A stretch of 64,000 bases of DNA from G963667915 sp965197385 (GTDB lineage Bacteria > Acidobacteriota > Vicinamibacteria > Vicinamibacterales > UBA823): the NCBI GenBank assembly GCA_965197385.1, contig CBDANA010000006.1, positions 1 through 64,000 of the forward strand. The letters are read 5' to 3'. Below the pieces are notes generated by a model, which saw only the letters and a list, made by a program, of their open reading frames with translations, was not told the origin of the DNA and ran no database searches. Each line of letters starts with the position of its first letter. Positions within the stretch are counted from its first letter, which is position 1. Below, in pieces: positions 8,881-16,920 of this stretch. The translations under genes and the position numbers were made by a program.

Positions 8881-9906
8881 GTGATCGGAACACTTTTCCA
8901 CGCGTGGGAACGCCGGCTGGCGGCCGTGACGACCGACCGCGTGGTGCGGCCGTTCGAATGGGGAGCGGACTGGATTCCGCCGACGGACCGCCCTGCCGGT
9001 GAACCGGCCGACGTCGCGCTGCAGCGCTGGGTCGATCGCGCCATGGGCGACACGGATCGATATTTCGCCGTGACGCCGGCGGACGACTACCAGCTTGACG
9101 GCGATCGGCTCACCTTTGCCAGCGCGCTGACCACCCCTCATACCGCCAACAACACGGTGCACGCCAGACTGATACGACGTGAGCGCGCCGGCACCGCGCT
9201 TGGCGATCGTCCTGTCGTGATCGTCCTGCCGCAGTGGAACGCCGACCCGGACGGCCACATGGGCCTCTGCCGCCTGCTGACGCGGGCGGGTATGGACGCG
9301 CTGCGGCTCAGCCTGCCGTATCACGATCGACGGATGCCAGCGGAACTGCACCGCGCCGACTACATCGTCAGCGCCAACGTCGGTCGCACGCTGGAAGTGT
9401 GCCGTCAGGCGGTGCTCGACGTCCGGCGCGCGGTCCGGTGGCTCGAGCAGGTGGGGTACCGCCGGATTGCCATCCTCGGCACCAGCCTCGGGTCGTGCCT
9501 GGCGATACTCACGGCGGCACACGAGCCGGCGATTCAGACCCTGGCACTGAACCACATCTCGCCATTCTTTGCCGACGTCGTCTGGGAGGGCCTGTCCACG
9601 TCGCACATCCGAGCGGGACTGGACGGACAGATCACACTCGACCAACTGCGGCGCCTGTGGATGCCGATCAGCCCGTTTCCGTGTCTCGAGCGGGTCCGGG
9701 GGCGCGCGATCCTCCTGGTCTATGCGCGCTGGGATCTCACCTTTCCCGTCGCCCTGTCCCGGCGGCTCGTCGCGGAGTTCCGACGGCTGGACGTGGACCA
9801 CCGGGAAACCGTGCTCCCATGCGGACATTACTCCACCGCCATCGCGCCGTTCAGCTGGCTCGATGGATTCGTGCTGACGAAGTTCTTGCGTCGTAGCCTC
9901 TGTTGA
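8881..9906 (+). CDS. Alpha/beta hydrolase family protein
   Basis: 341 residues starting at GTG (MIGTLFHAWERRL). Features of the fold: oxyanion strand VVIVLPQWNADPDGH, nucleophile elbow GTSLGS (Ser about 202), likely acid Asp in VYARWDLTFP (about 285), and His in PCGHYSTA (about 316). It has no signal peptide. It resembles large uncharacterised hydrolases of the ABHD18 kind, so the substrate is unknown. Co-directional with the amidase at short distance, probably one transcript, but I see no pathway that links them. Confidence 0.75.
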   Translation: MIGTLFHAWERRLAAVTTDRVVRPFEWGADWIPPTDRPAGEPADVALQRWVDRAMGDTDRYFAVTPADDYQLDGDRLTFASALTTPHTANNTVHARLIRRERAGTALGDRPVVIVLPQWNADPDGHMGLCRLLTRAGMDALRLSLPYHDRRMPAELHRADYIVSANVGRTLEVCRQAVLDVRRAVRWLEQVGYRRIAILGTSLGSCLAILTAAHEPAIQTLALNHISPFFADVVWEGLSTSHIRAGLDGQITLDQLRRLWMPISPFPCLERVRGRAILLVYARWDLTFPVALSRRLVAEFRRLDVDHRETVLPCGHYSTAIAPFSWLDGFVLTKFLRRSLC

Positions 9907-9959
9907 TGTCTATCGCGCGAGTGTCCCTCTGGCCGGGCGCGGGTCACATGACAGCTGAC

Positions 9960-10163
9960 TTACAGGTAGCGCAGCAGATCCCGCAGCGCCCGGTAGAGGA
10001 CATCGGCCAGCTCGCGGATCAGCGGTGAGATCTCCCCCTCGCTAACAGCATCGGCCACGGTCACAGGGTCGGTCAGCACGAGCCAGACCGTCGCCCCGGC
10101 CAGCGTCGCTGCGATCAGACCGGCAAACCCGAAGACGCCGAGACCGAACCTCGCGAAATTCAT
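9960..10163 (-). CDS. Small single-pass membrane protein, unknown function
   Basis: 67 residues. One hydrophobic segment (FGFAGLIAATLAGATVWLVL, about residues 11-30) is followed by an acidic, helical cytoplasmic or periplasmic tail that contains LADVLYRALRDLLRYL. It lies downstream of the two M16 peptidase genes on the same strand, 64 bp after the second, and may be the last gene of that transcript. No family recognised. Confidence 0.5.
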   Translation of the reverse strand: MNFARFGLGVFGFAGLIAATLAGATVWLVLTDPVTVADAVSEGEISPLIRELADVLYRALRDLLRYL

Positions 10164-10227
10164 GCGGACGGACCGCCACCCTCGATCGTCTTTGACGAAC
10201 GAGGCGGCAACCCGGTTCTCCGAACGG

Positions 10228-11595
10228 TCACAGCAGGTCGAACGCCGTGGGCGGCCCCAGGCCGACCTCGGCCACGGCAGCCGACACGGCTGCGCGATCG
10301 CCGACGATCACGGCCGACAGGCGGCCTGGGTCCAGATGATCGCGAGCCACCTGCGCGACGTCTGCGACGCTCACTGCCGCCACGCAACGCCCAAACTGGC
10401 TGAAATGGTCGTCCGGTAACCCGTGGAGCGCCACCTGTGCCAGACCGCGCGCGACCTGCTCGGCGGTCTCGAACCCCCGAGAATACCCTCGCGTGAGTCC
10501 CGCCACGGCTCGCTCGAGCTCGAGTCGCGTCACCGGACGCCCGTCGCGCACGGCGCGAATCTCGTCGAGCACCTCGCGGATCGACGCCGAGGTCGCCGCC
10601 GTCTCCACGGCGGTCTGGACCAGGAACGGCCCGGGTCGCCGTCGAAAGTCGAAGGCCGAGCGCACGCCATACGTGTACCCCTTGTCCTCACGCAGATTCA
10701 AGTTGATCCGGCTGGTGAATTGGCCGCCCAGTGCCATGTTCAAGACCAGCAGCGGAAAATAATCTGGCGTGTCGCGTGAGACGGCCACGTGGCCGATCCG
10801 GAGCTCGGACTGTGCCGCGCCCGGCCGATCGACCACGACCAGCCGCGGCGGGTCCGCGGCCACTTCCGAATGGCCACCCACCGGCTCAGACGCCTCGGAG
10901 GCGCCGGCCCAGCTCGCGAACGCCTCCGCCGCCATCCCCGCCAGGTTCTCGTGCGACCCGTCCCCGACGACGATCAGCGTCGCCAGTGTCGGCCGATAGC
11001 ACTGGGCGTGGAACCTCACGACGTCGTCCCGTGCGAGCGTGCGCACCCCGCCCTCCGTGCCAAACGACAGATGACCGTAGGGCTGGCGCCCGTACAGCAG
11101 CCGCGCGAACGTGCGGTCCGCAATGACGGGGGCCACCTCACGCAGCTGGGTGAGCCGGTCGAGCCTCAGCGCCCGCACGCGGTCGAACGCCCCGGTGTCG
11201 AACCGAGGCTCCCTGACGAGCTCGGCCAGTAGTGACAGGCCGTCACCGGCGACACGCGCGAGGGTCGTCAGACGAACCATCGTCGCGTCCATGCCGGCGT
11301 CGACGTCGAACTGCGCCCCGAGCCGGCCGAAACACTCGGACACCTCGAGCCCGGTGCGGACCCTGGTCCCCTCATCCAGCAGCGCCGCAGTCAGCGACGC
11401 CAGGCCCGCCTGACCGGCCGGATCGCTCGCAGCGCCGCACCGGAGCAAGAGCAGCGCGCTCACGACCGGCATCTTCCGATGCTGGATGGTCCTGACGTCT
11501 AGCCCGTTCGGCAAGGTCGTCCGGCGGGCGGTGGGGAATACGAACGTGGGATCCGGTCCGACCGACGGCACGCGGCTCCGATCGACCGTCATCAC
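10228..11595 (-). CDS. M16 family peptidase, non-catalytic subunit
   Basis: 455 residues. The protein has the two-domain M16 (pitrilysin/processing peptidase) layout, opening with LPNGLDVRTIQHRKMPVVSALLLLRCG. Where active members have HxxEH it has GLASLTAALLDEGT, so zinc ligands are missing. The arginine-tyrosine segment near the C-terminal half (NLREDKGYTYGVRSAFDFR) is that of the partner subunit. Pairs of an active and an inactive M16 protein form the bacterial heterodimers of this family. GTG 11595 and ATG 11592 are both possible starts and overlap the stop of the upstream gene. Confidence 0.88.
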   Translation of the reverse strand: MMTVDRSRVPSVGPDPTFVFPTARRTTLPNGLDVRTIQHRKMPVVSALLLLRCGAASDPAGQAGLASLTAALLDEGTRVRTGLEVSECFGRLGAQFDVDAGMDATMVRLTTLARVAGDGLSLLAELVREPRFDTGAFDRVRALRLDRLTQLREVAPVIADRTFARLLYGRQPYGHLSFGTEGGVRTLARDDVVRFHAQCYRPTLATLIVVGDGSHENLAGMAAEAFASWAGASEASEPVGGHSEVAADPPRLVVVDRPGAAQSELRIGHVAVSRDTPDYFPLLVLNMALGGQFTSRINLNLREDKGYTYGVRSAFDFRRRPGPFLVQTAVETAATSASIREVLDEIRAVRDGRPVTRLELERAVAGLTRGYSRGFETAEQVARGLAQVALHGLPDDHFSQFGRCVAAVSVADVAQVARDHLDPGRLSAVIVGDRAAVSAAVAEVGLGPPTAFDLL

Positions 11596-12899
11596 GACAC
11601 CATCGCGCCGACCGAGCCGGGCAGCGCCACGTGCGCTGACCCGCGCGGCACGGCGCTCACCGCAACCCGGCGAGCCCGAGTCAGATGACGACCGACAACG
11701 CCGAGGACCCCGTCGGCGGTCATGTCACGATACCGGGCCAGGTCGGTGTCGAAGTAGCCCGGGTCCGCGACCATCATGTTGTACCCGTTGAGCTGATCGG
11801 ACTTGCCGCCGAACCCGCCCACTGTCTGCAACCGGTAGACGAAGTGCGCCTCGACCTGGGCCAAGCTCCGCTCGAGCTCGACGAGCGTCGGCCCCTCGGC
11901 TTGCAGCCGGCCGAGCTCGGCGGTGATCACCTCGTCGAGCTCGGCCAGGACGCAGCCGGGCGCCGCCGTCGCGACGATCTGAAACACCCCGGACAACTCC
12001 CGCGACCACTGCGTCGCCCTGACATCGCTGGCGATCCGGAGCTCCTGCACCAGGGTCTTGTAGAGCCGCGACGCCTTGCCATTCGACAGAACGTCGGCCA
12101 GCACGTCCAGCTCGGCGTCACCCGGCGCGAACAGACGCGGCGCATGCCAGGCCAGATACAACCGTGGACGCTCGACGCGGTCCTCGAGCACCAGGCGCGT
12201 GTCGGCCGGCAGCGTCGGCTCCTCGACCGTCACCCGCGAGACCGGCGCACTGGCAGGAATGTCCTCGAAATACCGCTTCGCCAGGGCGATCCCTTCGCTG
12301 GCCTCGATGTCGCCCGCCAGCGCCAGCGACGCGTTTCCGGGATGGTAGAACATCCGAAAGAACGACCGGATGTCGTCGTACTCGGCCGCACGCAGGTCCG
12401 CGGCGCTTCCGATCGTCGTCCAGTGATACGGATGGTCCGGCGGATAGAGCGCCGCCATCGTAGCCATCCCGACCATGCCGTAGGGTCGATTCTCGTAGCT
12501 CTGCCGCCGCTCGTTCAGCACGACGTCCCGCTGATGCTCGAACTTCTCCGGCGTCAGCGCTGGGAGCAGATAGCCCATCCGGTCCGATTCCATCCACAGC
12601 GCCAACTCGAGCGCGTTCGTCGGCACAACCTCCCAGTAGTTCGTGCGATCGGCGTTCGTCGAACCGTTGACCGCCGCGCCGGCTTGCTGCAGCGGGTAAA
12701 AGTACCCGCGATCGTGATGCTCCGAGCCCTCGAACATCAGGTGTTCGAACAAATGGGCGAACCCGGTGCGGCCCGGGCGCTCATTCTTCGATCCGACGTG
12801 GTACCAGATGTTGACCGCGACGATCGGACAACCGTGATCTTCGTGCACAATCACATCCAGCCCATTGTCGAGCGTCTGTTTGACGAACGGCACATCCAT
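11592..12899 (-). CDS. M16 family zinc metallopeptidase, catalytic subunit
   Basis: About 435 residues from the ATG of MDVPFVKQTLDNGLDV; the frame is also open from a GTG at 12965, but that stretch is arginine- and glycine-rich and looks untranslated. The inverted zinc motif HxxEH is in GFAHLFEHLMFEG, and the downstream glutamate ligand is in the ALWMESDRMGYLLPAL region or shortly after. The C-terminal domain carries the RPRLYLAWHAPRLF strand. It overlaps the non-catalytic partner gene by 4 bases. No clear signal peptide, so cytoplasmic or missed. It probably acts on peptides as a heterodimer with the partner. Confidence 0.88.
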   Translation of the reverse strand: MDVPFVKQTLDNGLDVIVHEDHGCPIVAVNIWYHVGSKNERPGRTGFAHLFEHLMFEGSEHHDRGYFYPLQQAGAAVNGSTNADRTNYWEVVPTNALELALWMESDRMGYLLPALTPEKFEHQRDVVLNERRQSYENRPYGMVGMATMAALYPPDHPYHWTTIGSAADLRAAEYDDIRSFFRMFYHPGNASLALAGDIEASEGIALAKRYFEDIPASAPVSRVTVEEPTLPADTRLVLEDRVERPRLYLAWHAPRLFAPGDAELDVLADVLSNGKASRLYKTLVQELRIASDVRATQWSRELSGVFQIVATAAPGCVLAELDEVITAELGRLQAEGPTLVELERSLAQVEAHFVYRLQTVGGFGGKSDQLNGYNMMVADPGYFDTDLARYRDMTADGVLGVVGRHLTRARRVAVSAVPRGSAHVALPGSVGAMVS

Positions 12900-13119
12900 G
12901 ATGGTGAGCGCCCGGCCGGGCTTCCGTGTGGCGCCTCTGCCGCCTCTGTGCGGCGCGACGTTCACGACGGACTGCTAAACAGCCGGTGTGGTCCCTAGGG
13001 GGGCGTCGACGGATCGTATCGAGTGGCGCGGGCACCCGCCGCGCCCGCGCCGGCCGCCGCACATCCAGCGGCCGACCCCTTGCATCCTACCGACAAAATC
13101 GGGAATCGTAAACGCCTAA

Positions 13120-13225
13120 CCAAGCAGCCCGGGGTTCGTCGAGCGTCGAGGGACGGTGCTGGGGACACTCATCGGCGGGTTGACGCTCGGGTCGGCCTTC
13201 CCGCACCTGCTGGCCTGGCTGCCGA
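13120..13225 (+). pseudogene. MFS transporter fragment cut by IS903-like element
   Basis: A plus-strand stretch reading FVERRGTVLGTLIGG then LTLGSAFPHLLAWLP before it runs into the inverted repeat at 13226. GTLIGGLTLGSAFPHLL is typical of transmembrane helix 4/5 of major facilitator transporters. Only about 35 residues remain. No MFS sequence continues on the far side of this IS copy or beyond the second copy at 26684, so the rest of the gene has been lost. From 12966 to 13119 I see nothing identifiable beyond the upstream region of the M16 genes. Confidence 0.5.
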
Positions 13226-14298
13226 GGCGTTGTTGCGCGGTTCGAAAACTGACCCGCAACGTCCCCTACCCACAGACCCGTTAACGACCGATAGCGTACG
13301 ACGCCAGCCTACCACGCTGAGTCATCTGATTGAGGATGTTACATGCGAGGATGGCCTCCGTCTCTTGCCCCGCCCGACTGCGCGCTCGAAGGCTCTCCCC
13401 GATGATCAACTTGTACCGGAAGAAAGCGTTCTCCACACGGGCCTGCTGATGGTAGCCCGAGTCCTTCTTCCACTGTCGCCGTCCAGCCTGCTGCACCTGT
13501 CGGATCGTGCGGTCGCGCGCGGGCGATCGTGGTCGCCGTCCAGACACGGTGGCTGTCCTGGTCGGTGGAATGACGACCGTCGTGCCACGCGCACCCGCAG
13601 CCTCGTAGATGCCACGCGTGTCGTAGGCCGCGTCCGCCGTGAGGCAGGAGACGTCGCCTTCGACCTTGTCGATCAGATCGAGGGCCGTCGTCGCGTCGTC
13701 AACATGCCCGCCGGTCAGGGCGTGAGCGACGATCACGCCCGATCCGTCGACGCCCAGATGAAGCTTCTTCCAGCCGCGTATACCGCGTCCGCCATGTTTC
13801 ACGGCCGCCCATTCACCTTCACCCACAGTCGAGAGCCCGGTACTGTCGACGATGAGATGTATGCCTGCGCCCGCGGGGAGGCGGCGAAGTGCAAGGTCGA
13901 GGTGCTGACCACGCCGTGAGAGAGTCGTGTGATCGGGCGCGGACAGGTCGAGGCACAGCATCCCGAAGATCGACCTCAGAAAGCCCTCCGTCTGACGAAG
14001 GGGCAGGTGAAAGATCAGGCGGAGCGTCAGCGCGGTTTCGATGGCAACCTCGGAGTACTGCAGCTGCCCTCCGCGCTTGCCGACGCCCACGGCTTCCCAC
14101 GTGGCGATCGCTTCCGGCGTCAACCACAGGGTGACGTCGCCTCGCTGGACCAGTGCTCGGTCGTACGCCGGCCAGTTTCCGACGCGGTATTTCGTTTTGT
14201 ACCTGGGATGCACTCTCGACTTCACGTCGAGATCATGCCCCTTCGGCCGTCACGATGGCCAGGGCCGCGACGAACACTTGTTACCGCGCACCACTGCC
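13226..14298 (-). mobile_element. IS903-like (IS5 family) insertion sequence, copy 1
   Basis: 1,073 bp, the same length as the copy at 25611-26683 but in opposite orientation. Ends: GGCGTTGTTGCGCGGTT at 13226 and, reading inward from 14298, GGCAGTGGTGCGCGGTA. The flanks are ggctgccga (13217-13225) and gcctgccga (14299-14307), a 9-bp duplication with one mismatch, as IS903-type elements make. This copy thus looks like a genuine insertion. Confidence 0.85.
13281..14225 (-). CDS. IS5 family (IS903-like) transposase, copy 1
   Basis: 314 residues, identical in sequence to the transposase at 25684-26628. It opens MKSRVHPRYKTKYRVGNWPAYDRAL, the typical start of IS903-group transposases. Catalytic acids: D in HLIVDSTGLS, D in LTADAAYDTRG, and E in QQARVENAFFRYK. 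The C-terminal KLIIGESLRARSRAGQETE is the conserved helix after the glutamate. The frame is complete, so the element is probably mobile. Confidence 0.92.
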   Translation of the reverse strand: MKSRVHPRYKTKYRVGNWPAYDRALVQRGDVTLWLTPEAIATWEAVGVGKRGGQLQYSEVAIETALTLRLIFHLPLRQTEGFLRSIFGMLCLDLSAPDHTTLSRRGQHLDLALRRLPAGAGIHLIVDSTGLSTVGEGEWAAVKHGGRGIRGWKKLHLGVDGSGVIVAHALTGGHVDDATTALDLIDKVEGDVSCLTADAAYDTRGIYEAAGARGTTVVIPPTRTATVSGRRPRSPARDRTIRQVQQAGRRQWKKDSGYHQQARVENAFFRYKLIIGESLRARSRAGQETEAILACNILNQMTQRGRLASYAIGR

Positions 14299-14342
14299 GC
14301 CTGCCGAGTACGAAGCGTGTTACTATCAGCAGGCGGCAGTGG
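14291..14342. repeat. 14-bp inverted repeat at the inner edge of IS copy 1
   Basis: CCACTGCCGCCTGC (14291-14304) is repeated inverted as GCAGGCGGCAGTGG (14329-14342), with a 24-nt spacer. The left arm includes the last 8 bp of the IS inverted repeat, so the right arm looks like a second, orphan IS tip. The rest of 14343-14450 holds no gene I can name. Confidence 0.55.
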
Positions 14343-14450
14343 CCTGAGTCAACTAATTGCCCCTCCGGGATTCCCGGTACGATTCAGTGTATCTGTACGA
14401 AGTTGCATCGAAGTTTTTTGACTTTGATGGTGGTGAGTCCTGACAGTTAG

Positions 14451-15341
14451 ATGAGAGACGCCCCGCACCCGCAGGCGGCCATCGCGGCCAAGACGGCCAA
14501 GCAGCTGGGTACTCGGCTGCTGTCGAAAGCTGTCATTCAGGCGGCCATCGCGGCCAAGACGGCCAAGCAGCTGGGTACTCGGCTGCTGTCGAAAGCTGTC
14601 ATTCAGGCGGCCATCGCGGCCAAGACGGCCAAGCAGCTGGGTACTCGACTGCTGTCGAAAGCTGTCATTCAGGCGGCCATCGCGGCCAAGACAGCCAAGC
14701 AGCTGGGTACTCGGCTGCTGTCGAAAGCTGTCATTCAGGCGGCCATCGCGGCCAAGACGGCCAAGCAGCTGGGTACTCGACTGCTGTCGAAAGCTGTCAT
14801 TCAGGCGGCCATCGCGGCCAAGACAGCCAAGCAGCTGGGTACTCGGCTGCTGTCGAAAGCTGTCATTCAGGCGGCCATCGCGGCCAAGACGGCCAAGCAG
14901 CTGGGTACTCGGCTGCTGTCGAAAGCTGTCATTCAGGCGGCCATCGCGGCCAAGACGGCCAAGCAGCTGGGTACTCGGCTGCTGTCGAAAGCTGTCATTC
15001 AGGCGGCCATCGCGGCCAAGACGGCCAAGCAGCTGGGTACTCGGCTGCTGTCGAAAGCTGTCATTCAGGCGGCCATCGCGGCCAAGACGGCCAAGCAGCT
15101 GGGTACTCGGCTGCTGTCGAAAGCTGTCATTCAGGCGGCCATCGCGGCCAAGACGGCCAAGCAGCTGGGTACTCGGCTGCTGTCGAAAGCTGTCATTCAG
15201 GCGGCCAATGCGGCCAAGACGGCCAAGCAGCTGGGTACTCGGCTGCTGTCGAAAGCTGTCATTCAGGCGGCCATCGCGGCCAAGACGGCCAAGCAGCTGG
15301 GTACTCGGCTGCTGTCGAAAGCTGTCATTCGTGAGCCGTAA
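14451..15341 (+). CDS. Tandem-repeat reading frame: 13 copies of a 22-residue cationic helix
   Basis: A 296-residue frame: eight leader residues (MRDAPHPQ), thirteen 22-residue units beginning AAIAAKTAKQLG and ending SKAVIQ, then a short tail REP and stop. Each unit has four basic residues (K6, K9, R14, K18), none acidic, and alternating hydrophobic positions, so an amphipathic, strongly basic helix is predicted. Two of the three variant types between units are synonymous, a weak sign of coding. However, 66 is divisible by three, so any stop-free frame stays open across the array, and there is no good ribosome site before the ATG. It may be a real repetitive nucleic-acid- or membrane-binding protein, or an untranslated minisatellite. 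I recognise no homologue. Confidence 0.35.
   Translation: MRDAPHPQAAIAAKTAKQLGTRLLSKAVIQAAIAAKTAKQLGTRLLSKAVIQAAIAAKTAKQLGTRLLSKAVIQAAIAAKTAKQLGTRLLSKAVIQAAIAAKTAKQLGTRLLSKAVIQAAIAAKTAKQLGTRLLSKAVIQAAIAAKTAKQLGTRLLSKAVIQAAIAAKTAKQLGTRLLSKAVIQAAIAAKTAKQLGTRLLSKAVIQAAIAAKTAKQLGTRLLSKAVIQAAIAAKTAKQLGTRLLSKAVIQAANAAKTAKQLGTRLLSKAVIQAAIAAKTAKQLGTRLLSKAVIREP
14475..15332 (+). repeat. 66-bp direct tandem repeat, 13 units
   Basis: Thirteen uninterrupted 66-bp units with almost no divergence. Units 3 and 5 share a G-to-A change (ctcga) and units 4 and 6 share another (aagaca), so the pair 3-4 was duplicated as a 132-bp block. Unit 12 differs at two adjacent bases (ccaatg). Unit 13 ends attcgtgag. There are no unique spacers, so it is not a CRISPR array. 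Confidence 0.95.
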
Positions 15342-15363
15342 CCCCCCTCAATTGAGTTCAAAT

Positions 15364-15462
15364 ATGTCGCCCGACGACGAAGCACCCCCGCAACCAGTCG
15401 AGGAAGAAGACTTCGCCGCGCTGTTTGCGGCTGACCTGCCTGCCGTTTTTCGGACCAGCTGA
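15364..15462 (+). pseudogene. Short acidic frame, possible N-terminal stub of a truncated gene
   Basis: 32 residues, MSPDDEAPPQPVEEEDFAAL and on, stopping where the IS3-type fragment begins. The opening acidic stretch with EDFAALF is like the N-terminus of some S1-domain RNA-binding proteins, but the match is short. I read it as a stub cut off by the adjacent element. Alternatives are a small acidic protein or chance. Confidence 0.3.
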
Positions 15463-15500
15463 CGCTTGAGAGAATGGCGTCCTCCGGGCCAGGAGGAGCC

Positions 15501-15764
15501 ATGAAGAAGACTCGGTTCACGGACGAGCAAATGGTCACGATCCTGCGGGAGGCCGACCGGCGGCCGGTGCCGGAGGTCGCCAAGCGGCACGGCGTCAGCG
15601 CCCAGACGATCTACAGCTGGCGCAAACACTTCGGGACGCTGGAACCGGCCGACGTGAAGCGCCTCCGCCAGCTTGAGCAGGAGAACGGTCGGCTGAAGAA
15701 GATGGTGGCCGATCGGGATCTCGAGATCGACGTGCTCCAGGAGATCACGCGAAAAAAATGGTAG
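15501..15764 (+). CDS. IS3 family transposase OrfA
   Basis: About 87 residues from ATG 15501, preceded by CCAGGAGGAGCC, a strong ribosome site. MKKTRFTDEQMVTILREADRR begins a helix-turn-helix (VPEVAKRHGVSAQTIYSWRKHFG), followed by a leucine-zipper-like stretch (LRQLEQENGRLKKMVADRDL). This is the DNA-binding subunit of IS3-type elements, normally joined to OrfB by programmed frameshifting. The overlapping OrfB start (15758, MVGARARRQQVA) is present, but OrfB is cut after about 15 codons by the next IS. Confidence 0.88.
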   Translation: MKKTRFTDEQMVTILREADRRPVPEVAKRHGVSAQTIYSWRKHFGTLEPADVKRLRQLEQENGRLKKMVADRDLEIDVLQEITRKKW

Positions 15765-15803
15765 GCGCACGTGCGCGCCGGCAGCAGGTCGCGTCTGCGT
15801 GCT
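15758..15803 (+). pseudogene. IS3 family OrfB, N-terminal stub
   Basis: The frame overlapping the end of OrfA reads MVGARARRQQVASA and is interrupted at 15804 by the inverted repeat of the next IS. The integrase core is absent, and nothing resembling the rest of OrfB is found past 16890. The IS3 element was thus destroyed and its other part lost. Confidence 0.7.
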
Positions 15804-16890
15804 GCCTTGGTGCACAACTCGCGATCTCGGTCAATAATTGCCCTCCACCCCGAGATCCGAGGTCCCGCATGACGAGTTTCAAGCGCACCCAGCGGAAGTA
15901 CGTCCAGAAGGCCTACCGTGTCCGGAATTGGCGGGAGTACGAGACGGGTCTCCGCGCTCGCGGGAGTCTGACCGTCTGGCTCGGACTCACCGATGGCAAG
16001 CTCGCCAACTGGAACTCGCCGAGGCCGACGCGCAGGAAGCCAGGCCGACAACGCAAGTACTCGAACCACGTCATCGAGACGACGGTCACCTTGGGCTTGG
16101 TGTTTGGCCTGGCGTCCAGGCAGACTGAGGGCTTCCTGCGCTCGCTGCTGACGCTCCTGAATCTGGACAACGACGTGCCCGACCACAGCACGATCTCGAG
16201 GCGCAAGGCGAGGCTGGGGAAGGTTGCTTCCTACGAGAGGCGAACCGTGAAGCCCGTCCACCTCCTCATCGACAGCAGCGGTCTTTCAGTGCACGTCGGC
16301 CAGTTGCGCACTCCGCCGAAAGCCAGGGACTACCGCAAGCTGCACCTCGCTGTGGATGAGCAAACCAGTGACGTGGTCGCCTGCGAGCTCACGAGCAAGC
16401 GGGCTCGAGACGCTTCCCGGGTGGCGTCACTCGTCGGCCAGATCGAGCGTCCCATCGCCTCGGCCAAGGCCGACGCCGCGTACGACACCGGCGACGTCTA
16501 TAAGACGCTGGAGAATCACCGTGCTCATCGATCGCCGAAGGTGCTGATACCGCCACGAAAGGGCGCTCAGCTCGCGCTCGACTCCGCGGGCACGCGACAG
16601 CGGAATCGTAACATCCGAGCACGATCACGTGTTGGGAAACGGAAGTGGTACGTCGCATCGGGCTACAGCAGGCGAAGCAAGGTGGAGACGACGTTCCACC
16701 GCTACAAGGCCATCCTGGGCTCAGCGATGCGAGCGAGGGGACTGGCGTCCCAGAGAGTCGAGGTGAGGTTGGGGTGCAAGATCCTGAACACCATGACGGC
16801 GCTCGGGATACCCGATGGCGAGATGATCGGATGACCGGCAGGCGGAGTCACGGGAGACTCTCAGCCCTCAATGGAGTTGTGCACCAAGGC
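15804..16890 (+). mobile_element. IS5 family (IS903-like) insertion sequence, a second type
   Basis: 1,087 bp with 17-bp perfect terminal inverted repeats GCCTTGGTGCACAACTC. Flanks differ (tgcgtgct on the left, aacgtacag on the right), so there is no target duplication. The left side is inside IS3 OrfB and the right side is upstream of the DUF5916 gene. The lack of a duplication suggests recombination or a deletion after insertion. Confidence 0.85.
15869..16834 (+). CDS. IS5 family transposase (distinct from the 13.2/25.6-kb pair)
   Basis: 321 residues from ATG 15869 (MTSFKRTQRKYVQKAYRVRNW). DDE acids: D in HLLIDSSGLS, D in SAKADAAYDTGD, E in RRSKVETTFHRYK. It shares the family layout with the other IS903-like transposase (YRVxNWxxYxxxL near the start) but is clearly a different lineage. 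Complete frame within intact inverted repeats. Confidence 0.9.
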   Translation: MTSFKRTQRKYVQKAYRVRNWREYETGLRARGSLTVWLGLTDGKLANWNSPRPTRRKPGRQRKYSNHVIETTVTLGLVFGLASRQTEGFLRSLLTLLNLDNDVPDHSTISRRKARLGKVASYERRTVKPVHLLIDSSGLSVHVGQLRTPPKARDYRKLHLAVDEQTSDVVACELTSKRARDASRVASLVGQIERPIASAKADAAYDTGDVYKTLENHRAHRSPKVLIPPRKGAQLALDSAGTRQRNRNIRARSRVGKRKWYVASGYSRRSKVETTFHRYKAILGSAMRARGLASQRVEVRLGCKILNTMTALGIPDGEMIG

Positions 16891-16920
16891 AACGTACAGT
16901 CGCCAGCCGTGCCAACGAAC

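Noticed and set aside
7531..9828. Very long minus-strand frame opposite the amidase and hydrolase genes
   Set aside because: It is rich in Arg, Gln and Asp with no recognisable motif. The plus-strand genes have catalytic motifs in place, so this is a shadow frame of GC-rich DNA.
13205..13260. tRNA T-arm-like GGTTCGAA near the IS end
   Set aside because: It is part of the IS inverted repeat and no acceptor or anticodon stems can be formed around it; the same bases occur in both IS copies.
14475..15332. CRISPR-like array
   Set aside because: Units are contiguous with no unique spacers and no cas genes are nearby; it is a tandem repeat.
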